A stretch of 64,000 nucleotides of DNA from Grammothele lineata (Eukaryota; Basidiomycota; Agaricomycetes; Polyporales; Polyporaceae): positions 434,001 to 498,000 of the forward strand of contig NDFF03000382.1 in assembly GCA_002150815.3 (NCBI GenBank). Direction: 5' to 3'. The position numbers and the translations under genes are program-made. This document shows, one piece after another, positions 21,027 through 33,321 of the stretch. Position 1 is the first letter of the stretch. Each line of letters starts with the position of its first letter. The notes below the pieces were generated by a model. The model worked only from the letters and a program-made list of their open reading frames with translations. It was not told where the DNA came from and did no database searches.

Positions 21027-23450
21027 CTAGTCTATATCCTTCGTACGCTTCGATCCAAGTTCAACTTCGCCGTGTTTATCACCTTCTCCTGGAGCCATCC
21101 GCGCCGAGTGGCTCCCAAACTGCATCGCTCTCTTCTTTCGGGTACTCGCCTCCGCTAGACCCAGCTTCCGCGCTGCGAGACGCAACAGGAGCTTCTCTCC
21201 TAGTCCTGCAGCAAGTCTGGGGTCTGTTTTCAAGTGCACAGGGAGCTCCGCGAGGAAGTTGACGACAGAAAGCGAAAGGAAAGGATGCCTCGTCTCCTTG
21301 CCCCACGAGGAAATCACCCGGTCGTCTCGTCCGAGATTCCTTGTCGGTATACGGTCAATCTCGAGCTGCAACTACAAACTAAATCAGTTATCAAATTTTG
21401 TGTAGCCCAATGCGTATCAACGCACCTCGTCAATGACAGCTTGCCATCCGGCGGCTTTGAAAGCGGTCCGATGTCGGCCATAACCCCCAAGCAACTCATC
21501 CGAACCCAGTCCGTTGAGCAACACACGAGCGGGGCTCGTGTATGGCTTGGAACCGGCACCAGGGTTATCACGAACTTCTCCTATTCCCCGCGCGGCGAAG
21601 TAGAGAGCTATTGCAAGGCTCTGATGATCGTTAGTATATAGGTTACGGAATCGGAGGGTTAAATTTACTAGGTCCATCACTGTTTTAGATGGGAACATGA
21701 GTGCTTCAACTATGGGACGTGCATTTTGCGACTCCTATCGACTGGTCAGCGTGCATGATCTCAGGATTCATCCAAATTCTCACCTCGAACGGAACGTTGA
21801 CTTCAAGAAAGTTCCACTTCCGGTTCGGACGCAATTTGCGAAGCTCTTCTACCTCTTTCTTTCCAGTAACGCGATCTGGCACATCGTATGTAACAGTTAC
21901 ACGCGAGTAATCCAGCGGCTCGCGTAGTTTCTGCTTCTTCTCTCGTTTTGGGAGTGCATAGACGTTGCCTTCTACCTGCACCGCAATTTTTCGAGGGTTC
22001 TCGAATGCAACATTCAGCAGATCTATAGGCTCGCCTGGGTCGACGTGCCTGAGGAATGAATAAGCGGGTAGGAATCATGAGTGTATGAAGGACACATGCC
22101 TATCTGCCAAAAAGGCAACCATGGTTGAGTCTATCCCACCACTGAAGAAAACGGCTACACGGGCCTGTCCGGGAGATGTACTGGGTATACGATTAATGCT
22201 GAAAATGTTTGAAAGAGATTCAATATAACCTACTCTCTACGAGGGATGTTCTGTACCTGCAGCATCACCGCTCGATCTAGTTGATCTATGAGGTTGTCAA
22301 CCGTCTCGGACAAGTGAGGAGGAATATCTTCCACGCTCTGTACCCTGGGGGGGTCCTCAGGAATGGTTCTATTGACCGGTGACGGCTGTGCCTTAACGCA
22401 TGATATCGCCTCAGTAACTAATTAAATGTGACCGACAGAGCATATTGAACGGCTTACAAACAACACAGAAGCGCCGCTGGGAAGGCGAGGTAATGCAGAC
22501 ATACATGACGGCAGTTGCAGAAGCTGTACGCGGTGAATAAAATTGTTGCTAGAGAAGGGTGTTCCACTAACGTCGTCCATATCCTCTAGCTTGGCCAAAT
22601 GGATGGCATGGATGTGCTTGGTATCTACCTCTTCTAGAGAGTATGCAGGGTTCAAACCCACAGACACGGAAGTGAGAAGAAAGTACGGGTTCGTTGCGGA
22701 TGGATAGTGGACTAATAGCGATCTTCGCCCAAGCGGATCGCGTGCAAAATAGAGCATGCGACTTGAGTGCTACAAGACTCCGTTAGCAGTGAACTCGACG
22801 AGTTCGATTGGGCATATACATGGTAGAAGAGCAAGGCATAACTGTCACTTCAGCATCAGCGGAGGTCACAACCAACAACACGCAACATTACTCACGGTCC
22901 TTCGATAGCGCCGCATACACGGCTGACCGCCTCCGGATTCGAGGCGCGTTTTAATTCGGCAAAAAGCTTCTCTCCGTCATTTTCGTCCTTGCCGACCTAT
23001 GATCGCAACAGTGAGGTACACGTCTACATTCACAGCCGTTGTAGAATTCACTTCTAAGCCCTCGAATATCTGCGCAGATATTGTGAGAAGCAAAGAACAG
23101 GGGAAACTTGGGCGAAACACACCTCACCATTCCAGCATAGAATGTCCCCACTGTCATCGGTGTGAGGCTGCTTGACGAAGCCGTCCCCGCGCAATCGAAG
23201 TTCTGATGCGCAAAATCTAAGGCTCAATCGATCAGTTCCAACGGAAACCACCTCTTGAGCATCAGGCCCTAAAGTACATTTCAGCGGCAGGTCCACAGAA
23301 CCAAATGGACGATCGACGCAGCTCACCTCTTGCAGTTGTCGCTACTTTGAGTGCGTCAAAGAGTTGATCTAACTGCCGTGTACATTGGCCAGCGTCGGTG
23401 GTTCGGTCGTCTCGGATAATCCCCTGCAAAGAGAAGAGTATACCACACAT
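21027..23450 (-). CDS. Asparagine-synthetase-like protein (ASNSD1 type)
   Basis: Two-domain glutamine-amidotransferase/ATP-pyrophosphatase protein of the ASNSD1 class, related to but distinct from Asn1; its biochemical role is unclear even in studied species. The start MCGILFSL gives the N-terminal Cys2 nucleophile of class II amidotransferases. WNGE and ARDPLGRRSL are Ntn-domain signatures. The synthetase half has the PP-loop VFFSGGIDST followed by FLADRHVDPGEPIDLLN, and later LLNGLGSDELLGGYGRHR, the Asn-synthetase signature. Many introns interrupt it (for example donors after 23330, 23125 and 22990). I did not close every junction, so the length is about 600 residues. The last exon runs to 21027. 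It is divergent from the DHX37 helicase with 276 bases between. Confidence 0.88.
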
Positions 23451-23726
23451 CGGTTTACTTTTTTGCCGAAGCGGGATTGGCTTGTTGATGTCCCTTGAGC
23501 GTCGTGGCTAGTGGTCGTGGAGTCTATCTAGACAAGAAGTCCGGCTGGGACGCGATAACCCAGATCTATGGGCGTCTGCACGCCTATCTTCTTACCCACG
23601 TGTCCAAGGGATCGAGATCCGAATTTTACTCCCAAGCATGGCGTCTCTCGGCCTCTTGGGGGAGCCTCAGCCACCTGTCTGGTTTCGGTTCTCTTACCTA
23701 CTTCGCGACCCCGCAACCTCGCACAT
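23451..23726. promoter_or_regulatory. Divergent promoter, ASNSD1-like and DHX37
   Basis: 276 bases lie between the two start codons. No clear core motif was seen. Confidence 0.4.
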
Positions 23727-26700
23727 ATGCAGCCTCGCATCAGATTCAATGCAAAAGCGCGGCAGAGCTCCCACAAGAAGAAGGCGAAGCGCGGCAAGGA
23801 CAGCCCGCACGAGGAGGACGAACACCTTGATCCTAACGCGCCCATTGTTACTCCCAAATCGGAGGCGGAGAAGGCACAGGAAAAGAAACTTAGGATGCGG
23901 GAAGAGGTGCGCTTGCATCTACCTTCTACCTACTTGCGCTCTCATGGTTCTGTGCATAGCTACTTGCGGAGTCCGACTCCAAGGCGAATAGCAAGAAAAA
24001 GAAGAGGCTGGACAAATACATTGTGCGTGTTAGGACCAGCACGAGCCCATGCGTGGATTTATGACATCATATTCAGGAGAAGAAATTGAAGCAAGAAGAG
24101 CGTTTCGCGCTGTTTGAGAAGCTATCGTATGTACCCTTTTTCGTTGATTCTCCAAGTGCACAACCAAATGGCTTCCAAGAAAGAGCCAGGCCCGCGCTTC
24201 ATCCGCGCTTCTTCTCCAGTCGTCGGCTACCCTTGGTACTGGAAAACCAACGACGCATCAACAGCGCTTGGAAGAGCTCGAAGACAAGGAGGTCAAACGC
24301 GCCATGGACGGCCGCTCCGCTCACGGCAAGCGTCGCCGACGGCTGGATACCTTCTCCCCAGCGAACTTCGACGGTATTGAAGAAGACGATGATGATCTCA
24401 ATTCTGGAGTGGATGTAGGCTTCAAGACGCAGCACGGCATGGACGATGGCGCAGACGAAGATGTACAAGAGGGCATGTCGCGCTCGAAGCCTGTCGTCAT
24501 AGTCGACTCAGGTTTCTCTACGAAGGAGCAATCCCCCGAGATGGAAGACTCTATCTTTGCACCCCCTTCAACAGTCGGGAGTGCGCTGAAGCGGAATGCG
24601 GACGGATCTGCTGCTGCCCCTCGCATTAGTAACAGGAAGCCGAAGGCTAACAGGGTAAGGCTGCTCATCACAATCCTACAATGTCTCTCTGAGTAAATTA
24701 TGCATACAGATGACGTTAGCGTCTTGGAAATATCCACGTCCAAAGAAAGTGGAAGGAGTATCAGACGACTCATTCGATAGTTCAGATTCCGCATACGATG
24801 CTACCAGCGACGATGAGGCCTCGGAGCCGGACGGAGAAGACGACGGGGACGGATCCGTAGAGTCGGATTCCGGGACTTCCAACATACCACTAGAAAATGA
24901 TGCCGCCGAAGTCGTCGAGCCTACGAGTAACAAACGAAAACGCCTTGGTTTCAAGGAATGGGCGATGAAGCAGCTCAGCGCCGCCAAAGGATACGTTGCA
25001 CCCCTGCCCGATAAAGACGCGCCGGAACAGCCTCCTGAGAATGCAGAATACTCGCCACCACCTGCTAAGAAGCGCAAGAAGGAACGAGACGACGCGCCTC
25101 GGGAAATGCGCGGACCGTTGGGCGAAGACTTGCAGCTGCCGAAAACATCATTCGCCCGACATCTCCAAGACACTTTCAATTCTGGAGTCTCCCATCGACG
25201 CAAGAACGCCACCGTTACCCGGCCGCCAGAAGTGGAGGAAGCACGCATGTTATTACCCATCGTTTCGGAGGAACAACCTATCATGGAGGCGATTCTACTC
25301 AATAGCGTCGTCATCATATGCGGCGAGACCGGTAGTGGGAAGACGACTCAGGTTCCGCAATTCTTGTATGAGGCAGGTTTTGGGTCGCCGGAAAGCGGTG
25401 AGTGCAGTATTGCAAACATGCAGCTATCATATCTCATGTTACACTGTCAGATAATCCTGGAATGATCGGTGTAACTCAACCACGACGAGTTGCTGCTATG
25501 TCGATGGCGTCCCGAGTCGCCCACGAGCTGTCGCTGACATCTACGAAGGTGTCATATCAGATTCGATATGACGCAACCGTGTCTTCCTCCACGGCGATCA
25601 AATTCATGACGGATGGTGTGCTCTTGCGCGAGCTCGCAACGGACTTCTTGCTGAAGAAGTACTCAGTCGTCATAATCGATGAAGCCCACGAGCGGAGTAT
25701 GAACACGGATATACTCATTGGTGTCCTTAGTCGTGTCGTGAAGCTGCGAGAAGAGATGTGGAAGGACGGAAAGGGTGATATTAAAGTATATCACATCAGT
25801 CGTGACTTGCGATAAATGCTAACTTACGTCTGTCCTTTCTAGCCTCTTCGACTGATTATTATGTCCGCCACCCTTCGTGTCTCCGATTTCGCTGACAACA
25901 CAGCACTATTCTCGTCTCCACCTCCAATTATCAATGTCCCGGCCCGCCAACATCCAGTCACAATTCATTTCAGCCGTCGCACGTCATCCGATTACATCAC
26001 AGAAGCGGTTAAGAAAGCCAGCAAGATCCACGCGAGGCTCCCTGCCGGGGGCATTCTCATCTTCCTTACGGGCCAGAATGAAATCACAGGAGTTTGCAGG
26101 AAGCTGGAGGCACGTTATAGCAAGAAGGCGCTGGAAGAGCGCAAGAAGTCGCGGCAGTCTCTGCAATCACGCCTCAGTAAGTTGGCGACGAAGTTGGGCG
26201 AGGACGATCCGCCGAGCCGTATTGTTACGCTAACACATGGCAAGTCAAGTATACATCTTAGCGTTGTGCTTCATCCTGACGATGTCTCTAGCCGATGTAG
26301 AGGCGGAAGACCTCGACGTCGGAGATTCGCAACGAGATGATGAGGCCCTTGCATTTGACGTGGACGGAGACGTGGACGCAGAAGCATTAGATTCTGACGC
26401 TGATTCTGACGCTGACGACGAGCTGGGCATCGATGCTGAAGAGTCTGACAGTAAGACATCTTGGCATGCGATATTCATGACTACGCTGACATGATGCAGC
26501 GCCGATGCACATTGTTCCTCTATATGCGCTCCTTCCAAGCGAGAAACAGATGTTGGTGTTCAAGCCGCCGCCTGAAGGGACCCGGTTGGTAGTCGTCTCC
26601 ACAAATGTTGCCGAAACTTCCCTCACTATCCCCGGTATCCGCTATGTCGTCGACTGTGGACGTGCGAAGGAGGTACGCGTTACATCACGTATACGCGCTG

Positions 26701-28295
26701 CCCCTGATTGACATTGTTACAGCGACGATACGATGTTGCGAACGGAATCCAAGCCTTCCAAATCAGTTGGATATCCAAAGCGTCTGCGGCCCAACGCGCC
26801 GGTCGTGCTGGCCGTACAGGACCTGGCCACTGCTACCGCCTGTACTCCTCCGCACTCTTCGAGAACTACTTTGAGGCGTTCTCACAACCTGAGATTCTCC
26901 GTATGCCTATCGAGGGTGTCGTTCTCCAGATGAAGAGCATGCACATCGATGCCGTCGTCAACTTCCCCTTCCCCACGCCGCCCGATCGTCCGTCCCTCCA
27001 GAAAGCAGAGAAAGTTCTCACTCACCTCGGCGCACTCGCCCCAGCAGGCGTTGGAAAGGTGCTTGGCGGGGCGATTACGGATGTCGGGCGGACGATGTCG
27101 CTGTTCCCGCTCTCCCCCCGGTTCTCGAGGATGCTCGTAAGCGGACGTCAGCATGGATGCCTGCCATACGTTATTGCGGTCGTCTCTGCCCTGTCCGTGG
27201 GTGATCCGTTTCTCCGTGAAGAGGCTCTTGGCCAGGACAAAGACGAAGAAGATGAGGACGAGGAGGACGACGAATTGGCACATCTCACTAGCGAAGCCGC
27301 ACGGGCAAAGGAGGTGCGCCGCCAGAAACGCAAGGCCTTTTTCGAGTCACAGCGGTTGCATGCGGCGTTGGGTAACTCGTCCAGTGATGTCTTGCGGATT
27401 CTCTCTGTCGTTGGTGCGTACGAGTTCGCGGGAGGGGGACACAAGTTCTGTGAGGAGCACTTCGTCCGGCCAAAGGTATGTCGACCGTTGCGGTCCACGC
27501 TCAGCCCATTCACTGACCGCGAACGCAGGCTATGGAGGAGATCCACAAGCTCCGTGCTCAGATCAGCAACATTGTCCAGGCCAACTTCCCCGATGTCAGA
27601 ACCGGCTTCGAGGCTAATCTCCAGCCCCCCTCAGCCCTGCAGGTGCGCTTACCTTCCTCCCCCCGCACCCTCTACCGTCACGCTGACTCTCGGTTCCCAC
27701 ATAGCTCAAAGTTCTCCGCCAGCTCATTGCAGCGGGCTTCATCGACCAAGTCGCGGTTCGCAAGGACGTCGCGCTCAAGGGCCACGACGCGGGCGCGGGC
27801 ACGCAGTACACGACCGCGCGTGGCGTGCCCTACCGCGCGCTCGGCATCCCCGACGAGGACGTCTTCCTCCACCCGTCGTCCGTGCTCGCGGGCGGCACCC
27901 CGCCCGAGTACGTCGTCTACCTCGAGGTCGTCCGCACTTCGCGCGTATACGTCAAAGGTGTGTGTCCGGCGCGGGTTCCGTCTCGATTCCACTCTCGCCA
28001 GCTCTCTCTTCCCCTACCCTCCCCTGCCTACCGTCCGCCGCGGAGCCGAGCGTGGGTCTGCGAATCGGCTCCGCGCGGGCGTTCGCACGCGGTTCGTATC
28101 TCTGCTGCATTCGCTTACTGTTCCTCAACCATGCTAGGACTCACGGTCGTCAACGGCGCCTGGCTGTCCACGCTCGGCAAGGCGCTGTGCACGTACTCGA
28201 AGCCGTTCAAGAGCAAGGACGGCCAATCGATGGTCATCCCGCATTTCGGCCCGCAGGGCTGGGAGCTCCCGCCGATCAGGGAGAACGCAAAGTAG
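23727..28295 (+). CDS. DHR1: DEAH-box RNA helicase DHX37/Dhr1
   Basis: Nucleolar helicase that removes U3 snoRNA during 18S rRNA maturation. First exons are 23727-23906 and 23960-24022; about a dozen introns follow and the protein is roughly 1,250 residues, typical for the family. The basic and acidic N-terminus ([24 protein letters not shown]) precedes the helicase core: [10 protein letters not shown] (I), [10 protein letters not shown] (Ia), IIDEAHERS (II), [12 protein letters not shown] (III), [13 protein letters not shown] (V) and [10 protein letters not shown] (VI). An acidic insertion ([13 protein letters not shown]) between the RecA domains and the HALHFVRP-like OB-fold end ([13 protein letters not shown]) are typical of DHX37. 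The last intron (about 27958-28138) is long, near 180 bases. Confidence 0.93.
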
Positions 28296-28718
28296 CGTGG
28301 CGGTCGCCGGACCCGGTTCGTGTCGTTGTGCACACAGACGTACCTGGATGATGGGAAACGTCCAAAACATGGCCTACGGTTCTCTCGGGGTTCGCTCTTT
28401 TAGGCGCGGGTGGATATCGTCAGTCTATGTGGGCTGTAGCGTTCAGATTGTGTAGGATTACAACGAGGCATCTCTGGACGTTGTACACAAACAATGGATT
28501 GTGCGTCTTTCTGATTGGTCTACGGACTACGCGATACAAGCTATCGTACCTCTCGACAAACATTTACCTTCCAACGCATCACGCCCGGCATGATTCCACC
28601 ACGCAGCGAGACCGGGCCGCTGCTGGTCAGTAGTACAGAGTATGTCGTCCGACGGGCGGACGGTGGCCAGCGTCCCATGCGTGTCGTCGTGCGAGACGTT
28701 TTCTCACGGAGGGGACGT
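28296..28718. other. Convergent intergenic, about 420 bases
   Basis: Lies between the 3' ends of the DHX37 gene (plus) and 6-phosphogluconate dehydrogenase (minus). No gene was seen. Confidence 0.5.
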
Positions 28719-30652
28719 TTAGGCCGAGTATGTCGATGCGGAGACGGAGCCACCACGGCCGGTCCAGTTGATGTCTGTGGGAACGTAGAGTGAGATATGG
28801 AGGTATTGCCTATGCGAGATGACAGGCTGCTTACGGATGTCCTGGCCCAAGGGCAGTTTCGCGTTCTCCTTGCCGGGGACAACCTTGAAGGTGTGCGCAC
28901 CGAAGTAGTCACGCTGCGTGTCGAGGATTGGTGAGTCATTATCCGACGGCATTATTCAGGCTGACAAGAGCCGCCTTACCTGTGCCTGGAGGATGTTCGC
29001 GGGGACGACCTCGCTGCGGTAGCCGTCGAAGAACGCGAGGGCGGTGGAGAATGCGGGCGTGGGGATACCCCAGAGGACGGCCTGCGCGACGATGCGACGC
29101 CAGCCGGGCTGCGCCTGATGGACGGCCTTGTTGAAGAAGCCGTCAAAGAGCAGGGACTCAAGGTCCTTGGTCTTCTGGTACGCGGCAGTGATGTCACCGA
29201 GGAAGACGGACTTGATGATGCAACCACCACGCCACATTTGCGCAATTCCGGCGTAGTTGAGGTTCCAGTCGAGCTGCACCATGTGTCAGGACTACGCCCC
29301 TTCTCCAGATTCACCGAATGCTTACCTCCTTCGCGGTCTCACGCATGAGCATGAAACCTTGGGTGTACGAAATGATCTTGGACGCGTAGAGAGCCTGCTC
29401 AAGGTCATCGATGAATTGCTTCTTGTCGCCCTTGAAAGCCTCCTTCTGGGGGCCCGCGATGACCTTGCTCGCACGACCACGTTCGCTCTTCAGGCCAGAT
29501 AAGCAGCGAGCGAAGACAGCCTCGCCAATGAGGGTGACTTCGTGAAGCATGAGAGCCTTGCTCGTAGCATCATAACGACCAATACCTACCGGGCATGCCG
29601 GCGTCGAGGGCAGCGATGGCGGTCCACTTGCCGGTACCCTTCTGACCAGCCTGGTCGAGAATCTTAGTGACAAGGGGCTGGCCGTCATCATCCTTGAACT
29701 TGAGAATGTTGGCGGTGATCTCGATGAGGAAAGAGTCGAGGACACCCTTGTTCCAGGTGTTAAAGATGTCGGCGATCTCATCCTCAGGCAGGCCGAGACC
29801 ACGCTTGAGGATATCGTACGCCTCAGCGATGAGCTGCATGTCACCGTACTCGATACCTTACAACCATGAAACGTCAGAGATCGATAGACCTGAGTCCCAG
29901 CCGTGTGAATGCTCTCACCGTTGTGGACCATCTTCACGTAGTGGCCGGCACCGGTCTCACCGACCCAATCACAGCAGGGCTCGCCGTTGACCTGAGCCGC
30001 GGTGGCCTGGAAAATCTTCTTGATGTGCGGCCACGCGGCGGGCGAACCACCGGGCATGAGCGAGGGACCGTGACGGGCACCCTCCTCACCACCCGAGACA
30101 CCAGAGCCGACGAAAAGGAGACCCTTGGCCTCGAGCTCCTTGGTGCGGCGGATGGAATCGGGGAAGTGAGAGTTACCGCCATCAATAATGATGTCACCGG
30201 GCTCAAGGTGGGGGATGAGCTGGTCAATGAAGGCATCAACGGCGGAGCCAGCCTTGACAAGGAGGATGATCTTGCGAGGGCGTTTGAGCTTCTTGCAAAG
30301 CTCCTCAATGGACCAGGCACCGACGACGTTGGTGCCTGCGAGGCGAGGCGATTGAGCGGCTACTATGACAGTCGGCTAGATAACTCGGTACGCACCCTTG
30401 GCCTCGTTAGCGAGGAAGGCATCGACCTTGCTCGTTGTACGATTGTAGGCCACGACGGTGAACCCCTTGTCGTTCATGTTGAGGACCAGGTTTTGACCCT
30501 AGATTGACGGCGTGAGGCGGAAAGTACACGAAAGCGAACGAGGAGCACATACCATGACGGCCAAGCCGATGAGGCCAATGTCACCGCTGGAGACAAGGTC
30601 GGCAAGGGGAAATACGTCGAGCTGGGGAAGAGACGTACACGGGTTCAGCCAT
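28719..30652 (-). CDS. GND1: 6-phosphogluconate dehydrogenase, decarboxylating
   Basis: Third oxidative pentose-phosphate step: 6-phosphogluconate + NADP+ to ribulose 5-phosphate, CO2 and NADPH, in the cytosol. The first coding exon has only 14 bases (30652-30639, MAEPV), then a 52-base intron and exon 30586-30553. The Rossmann motif is [12 protein letters not shown]. The substrate signature [17 protein letters not shown] and the family signature [13 protein letters not shown] are intact, the latter holding the catalytic-site Lys. The C-terminus [14 protein letters not shown] matches eukaryotic enzymes, about 490 residues. Several further introns are evident. It is divergent from the aminotransferase gene, with an 819-base intergenic region. 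The next enzyme upstream in the pathway lies at 44068. Confidence 0.95.
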
Positions 30653-31471
30653 TGTGATGCTTTGGGTGGAGTAGGGAGGTAGTGGTGGTAGGGAGGAAGG
30701 GTGGTGAATCGGCTGGGGACGATGGGCGATGAGATATGTAATCCGCGATGGAGGTCACTCGCACAAACTGACGTCTTTGTCACGACCGGGCCGACACGCG
30801 CGGCGTGCGAGTCGGCCCACCTGCGTCCGAAGCCATCCGAGTGCGCCGTGGCCAATCGACCAGCAATCGACGGCCGTGCGCACGCCAGTCCCACACTCGC
30901 CGACACGCATCCACGGCAGATGTGCGAGTGCGCGTATGTCAGCCCCAGCACGCCCAAAGCTGGTCTGTCCTTGCCCTGCCTAAGCCCTTTCGTCCCACCG
31001 CACCATCGATAACGGCGACGCGTCGGGCGCGTCGCGAGGCACTGCCGTCACACCCGCCTCGTCGTGACCCTCCGCGTCTGTGACATTCCACGGCCCCCCA
31101 TTGGCCCCTTCCGTCTCTTCGCCTGCCCTGCAGTCACTGGCCGTCTCCCTCCGCTGCGTGTGTCGTGATGCTGAACTCTAGAAGCTCGCCCTATCTCCGT
31201 GCGGCTATGAGACATTCCGCTGTACTCGACCTGAATTCCGTATCCCTTTCTCTCAGCCTTGCCGACCAGTGTGCAGACAATCCCTCACCGGCCGTTGCCG
31301 AAATAGTGTGATCGCTACCACGGCGGCCCGCGGCGCTAGCCTCTGCCCCTCAGCGCCGCCAGGCCCGTTCATCCTATCGACTCGGTCGCCTGTGAGTCAC
31401 CTCTCAGGCTTGTGGCTTTACGCCGTTCACTTTCTGGCTGGCGTTCCTTCTCTCTCCTTCCATCAGCCGCC
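30653..31471. promoter_or_regulatory. Divergent promoter region, GND1 and branched-chain aminotransferase
   Basis: 819 bases, GC-rich, with CCAAT motifs in both orientations (about 30852 and 31100). No gene inside is supported; short open frames have no coding character. Confidence 0.5.
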
Positions 31472-33076
31472 ATGTCTTCTACATTACGCTCCATCCAGCG
31501 TGCGACACCACGGTGTAGGCCGCGTATCGCCCCTTCTCATGCCACCCCGCTCGCATTCGCGCGCTGGAAGTCTGCTATCGCCCAGGACCCTATGACGGGC
31601 GAGTTGGCGACATTACCGGACATTGAGGTACGCATGTTGCGCCGTATGCCTGTCATAATAGCGTGCCGACACATTCGCAGCCGTCGCTGGTTGAGGTCAC
31701 AAAAACCACAGACCCTAAAAAGACCCCTCCGCCTTCAAGTCTCGTCTTCGGCCACACCTTCGTATGTTTTCATGCTGTATTTCGAGTTATATACGATGAT
31801 TCCAACCACAAATAATAAGACGGACCACATGTTAACCGTGCCATGGCATATCCTCGAGGGTTGGGGTACCCCCAAAATTCAGCCTTGTACGTTCTCCTGT
31901 GGGTCTTGCGCTGTTACAGTGACCTAATCTTCTGGCAGACGCACCCCTTTCCCTTGCTCCAAGTGCGACCGTCTTCCACTACGCACATTGTCTCTTCGAG
32001 GGTCTGAAGGCGTACCGGGACATGAATGGCCGGGTGACCATGTTCCGCCCGGACATGAACATGAAACGTATGAACACGACGGCCGAGCGCATCGCGCTGC
32101 CGGTGAGTGTCATGTGTCCAGGCTGTCTCTTTGTAACCATTCTTGACGTTTGTATGCTCGCGCGCAGACGTTCAATGGCGAGGCCATGGTGGAGCTTATG
32201 AAGCAACTCGTCCGGATGGACAAGCATTGGATACCTAATGAGCCGGGGTATAGTTTGTACATCCGCCCCACTATGAGTGAGTTAGGGAAGATTTCTCATT
32301 TACGGAAAGTTAACCCCTCGGATCGTCAGTCGGCACTCAGTCTGCATTGGGTATTGCGCCTCCTAAAGAAGCACTTCTCTTCGTCATTTGCAGCCCCGTC
32401 GGGCCGTACTATCCGCAAGGCTTTAAGCCTGTCGCGCTTTACGGCACGACAGAGTACACGCGGGCTTCCCCAGGCGGTATCGGTGCGTACAAGCTCGGCG
32501 CGAACTACGCGGCGTCCGTTGCTGCCCAGAAGGCGGCGATTACCAAGGGCTACGTCCAGAACCTCTGGCTTCACGGGCCCGAGCACTATATTACCGAGGT
32601 CGGCACTATGAACGCGTTCGTCGCCTTCAAGCGTCCAGACGGAAGCAAGTCCTCTCTCGTCAGAAATATATGACTATAGCTCACCTGCATCTGTATTAGC
32701 CACCGAGCTCGTCACGCCTCCGCTCGACGGCATCATCCTCCCGGGTGTCACGCGCGATTCCGTGCTCACGCTCGCGAAGGAACACGCGGCGGGCAAGCTC
32801 AAGGTTCCGGAGCTCACGGACAAGCTCATCGTCTCGGAGCGGCAGGTCACGATGGGTGAGGTCAAGGAGGCCGCGCTCGCGGGCAATGTCGTCGAATTCT
32901 TCGGCACCGGCACCGCGGCGGTCATCAGCCCTGTCGACAAGATCGGCTACCTCGGTGAGGACCTGCACTTACCCACAGGTCCGGACGGCATGGGTCCCGT
33001 CTCACGACCGCTCTGGAAGTACCTCACCGGTATCCAGACGGGCAAGATTGATCACCCTTGGAGTGTGGTGGTTTAG
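31472..33076 (+). CDS. BAT1: Branched-chain amino acid aminotransferase, mitochondrial
   Basis: PLP enzyme interconverting Leu, Ile and Val with their 2-oxo acids. The first 45 or so residues are Arg/Ser/Ala-rich with no acidic residues (MSSTLRSIQRATPRCRPR), a mitochondrial targeting sequence. The core carries SATVFHYAHCLFEGLKAYRD, RPDMNMKRMNTTAERIALP, GPYYPQGFKPVALYG, the Lys of GAYKLGANYA that holds PLP, and EVGTMNAF, a class IV aminotransferase signature. The C-terminus is DHPWSVVV. Introns fall near 31627-31679, 31760-31820, 31886-31938, 32103-32165, 32250-32330 and 32642-32699. A single copy does not show whether the species also has a cytosolic form. Confidence 0.94.
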
Positions 33077-33321
33077 AGTGTATAATACCTTAAAGAGTGC
33101 GCTGCTGTGCTTGATATACTCTCCGGTTTAATGCATGGGTGTCGTACGGTTGCCACTGTGAACGTTCTTGATCTTGAGTTCGATCGACTCATGTGGCCGA
33201 GCGGTCGCCTGCGCTATGACGTCATACGGTGTGAGCTTAAAGCAGTTCCAACTGTGGCTCCGGGTTACCCGCTCTGGCAACTGAGTGAGGCGACATCCAC
33301 ACCCTTTCGACGCACACCACC

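Noticed and set aside
22646..22664. Perfect T-arm-like GGGTTCAAACCC suggesting a tRNA
   Set aside because: It lies inside the coding frame of the ASNSD1-like gene (SVSVGLNPAYSLEEV on the minus strand) and no acceptor, D or anticodon arms surround it.
21027..23450. Possible true asparagine synthetase Asn1
   Set aside because: The spacing of the amidotransferase and PP-loop motifs and the divergent C-terminus fit the ASNSD1 class better; the usual Asn1 core motifs are not kept as a block.
33180..33290. TGGCCGAGCGGTC, like the D-arm of a Leu or Ser tRNA
   Set aside because: No matching acceptor stem, anticodon stem or B box at the right spacing.
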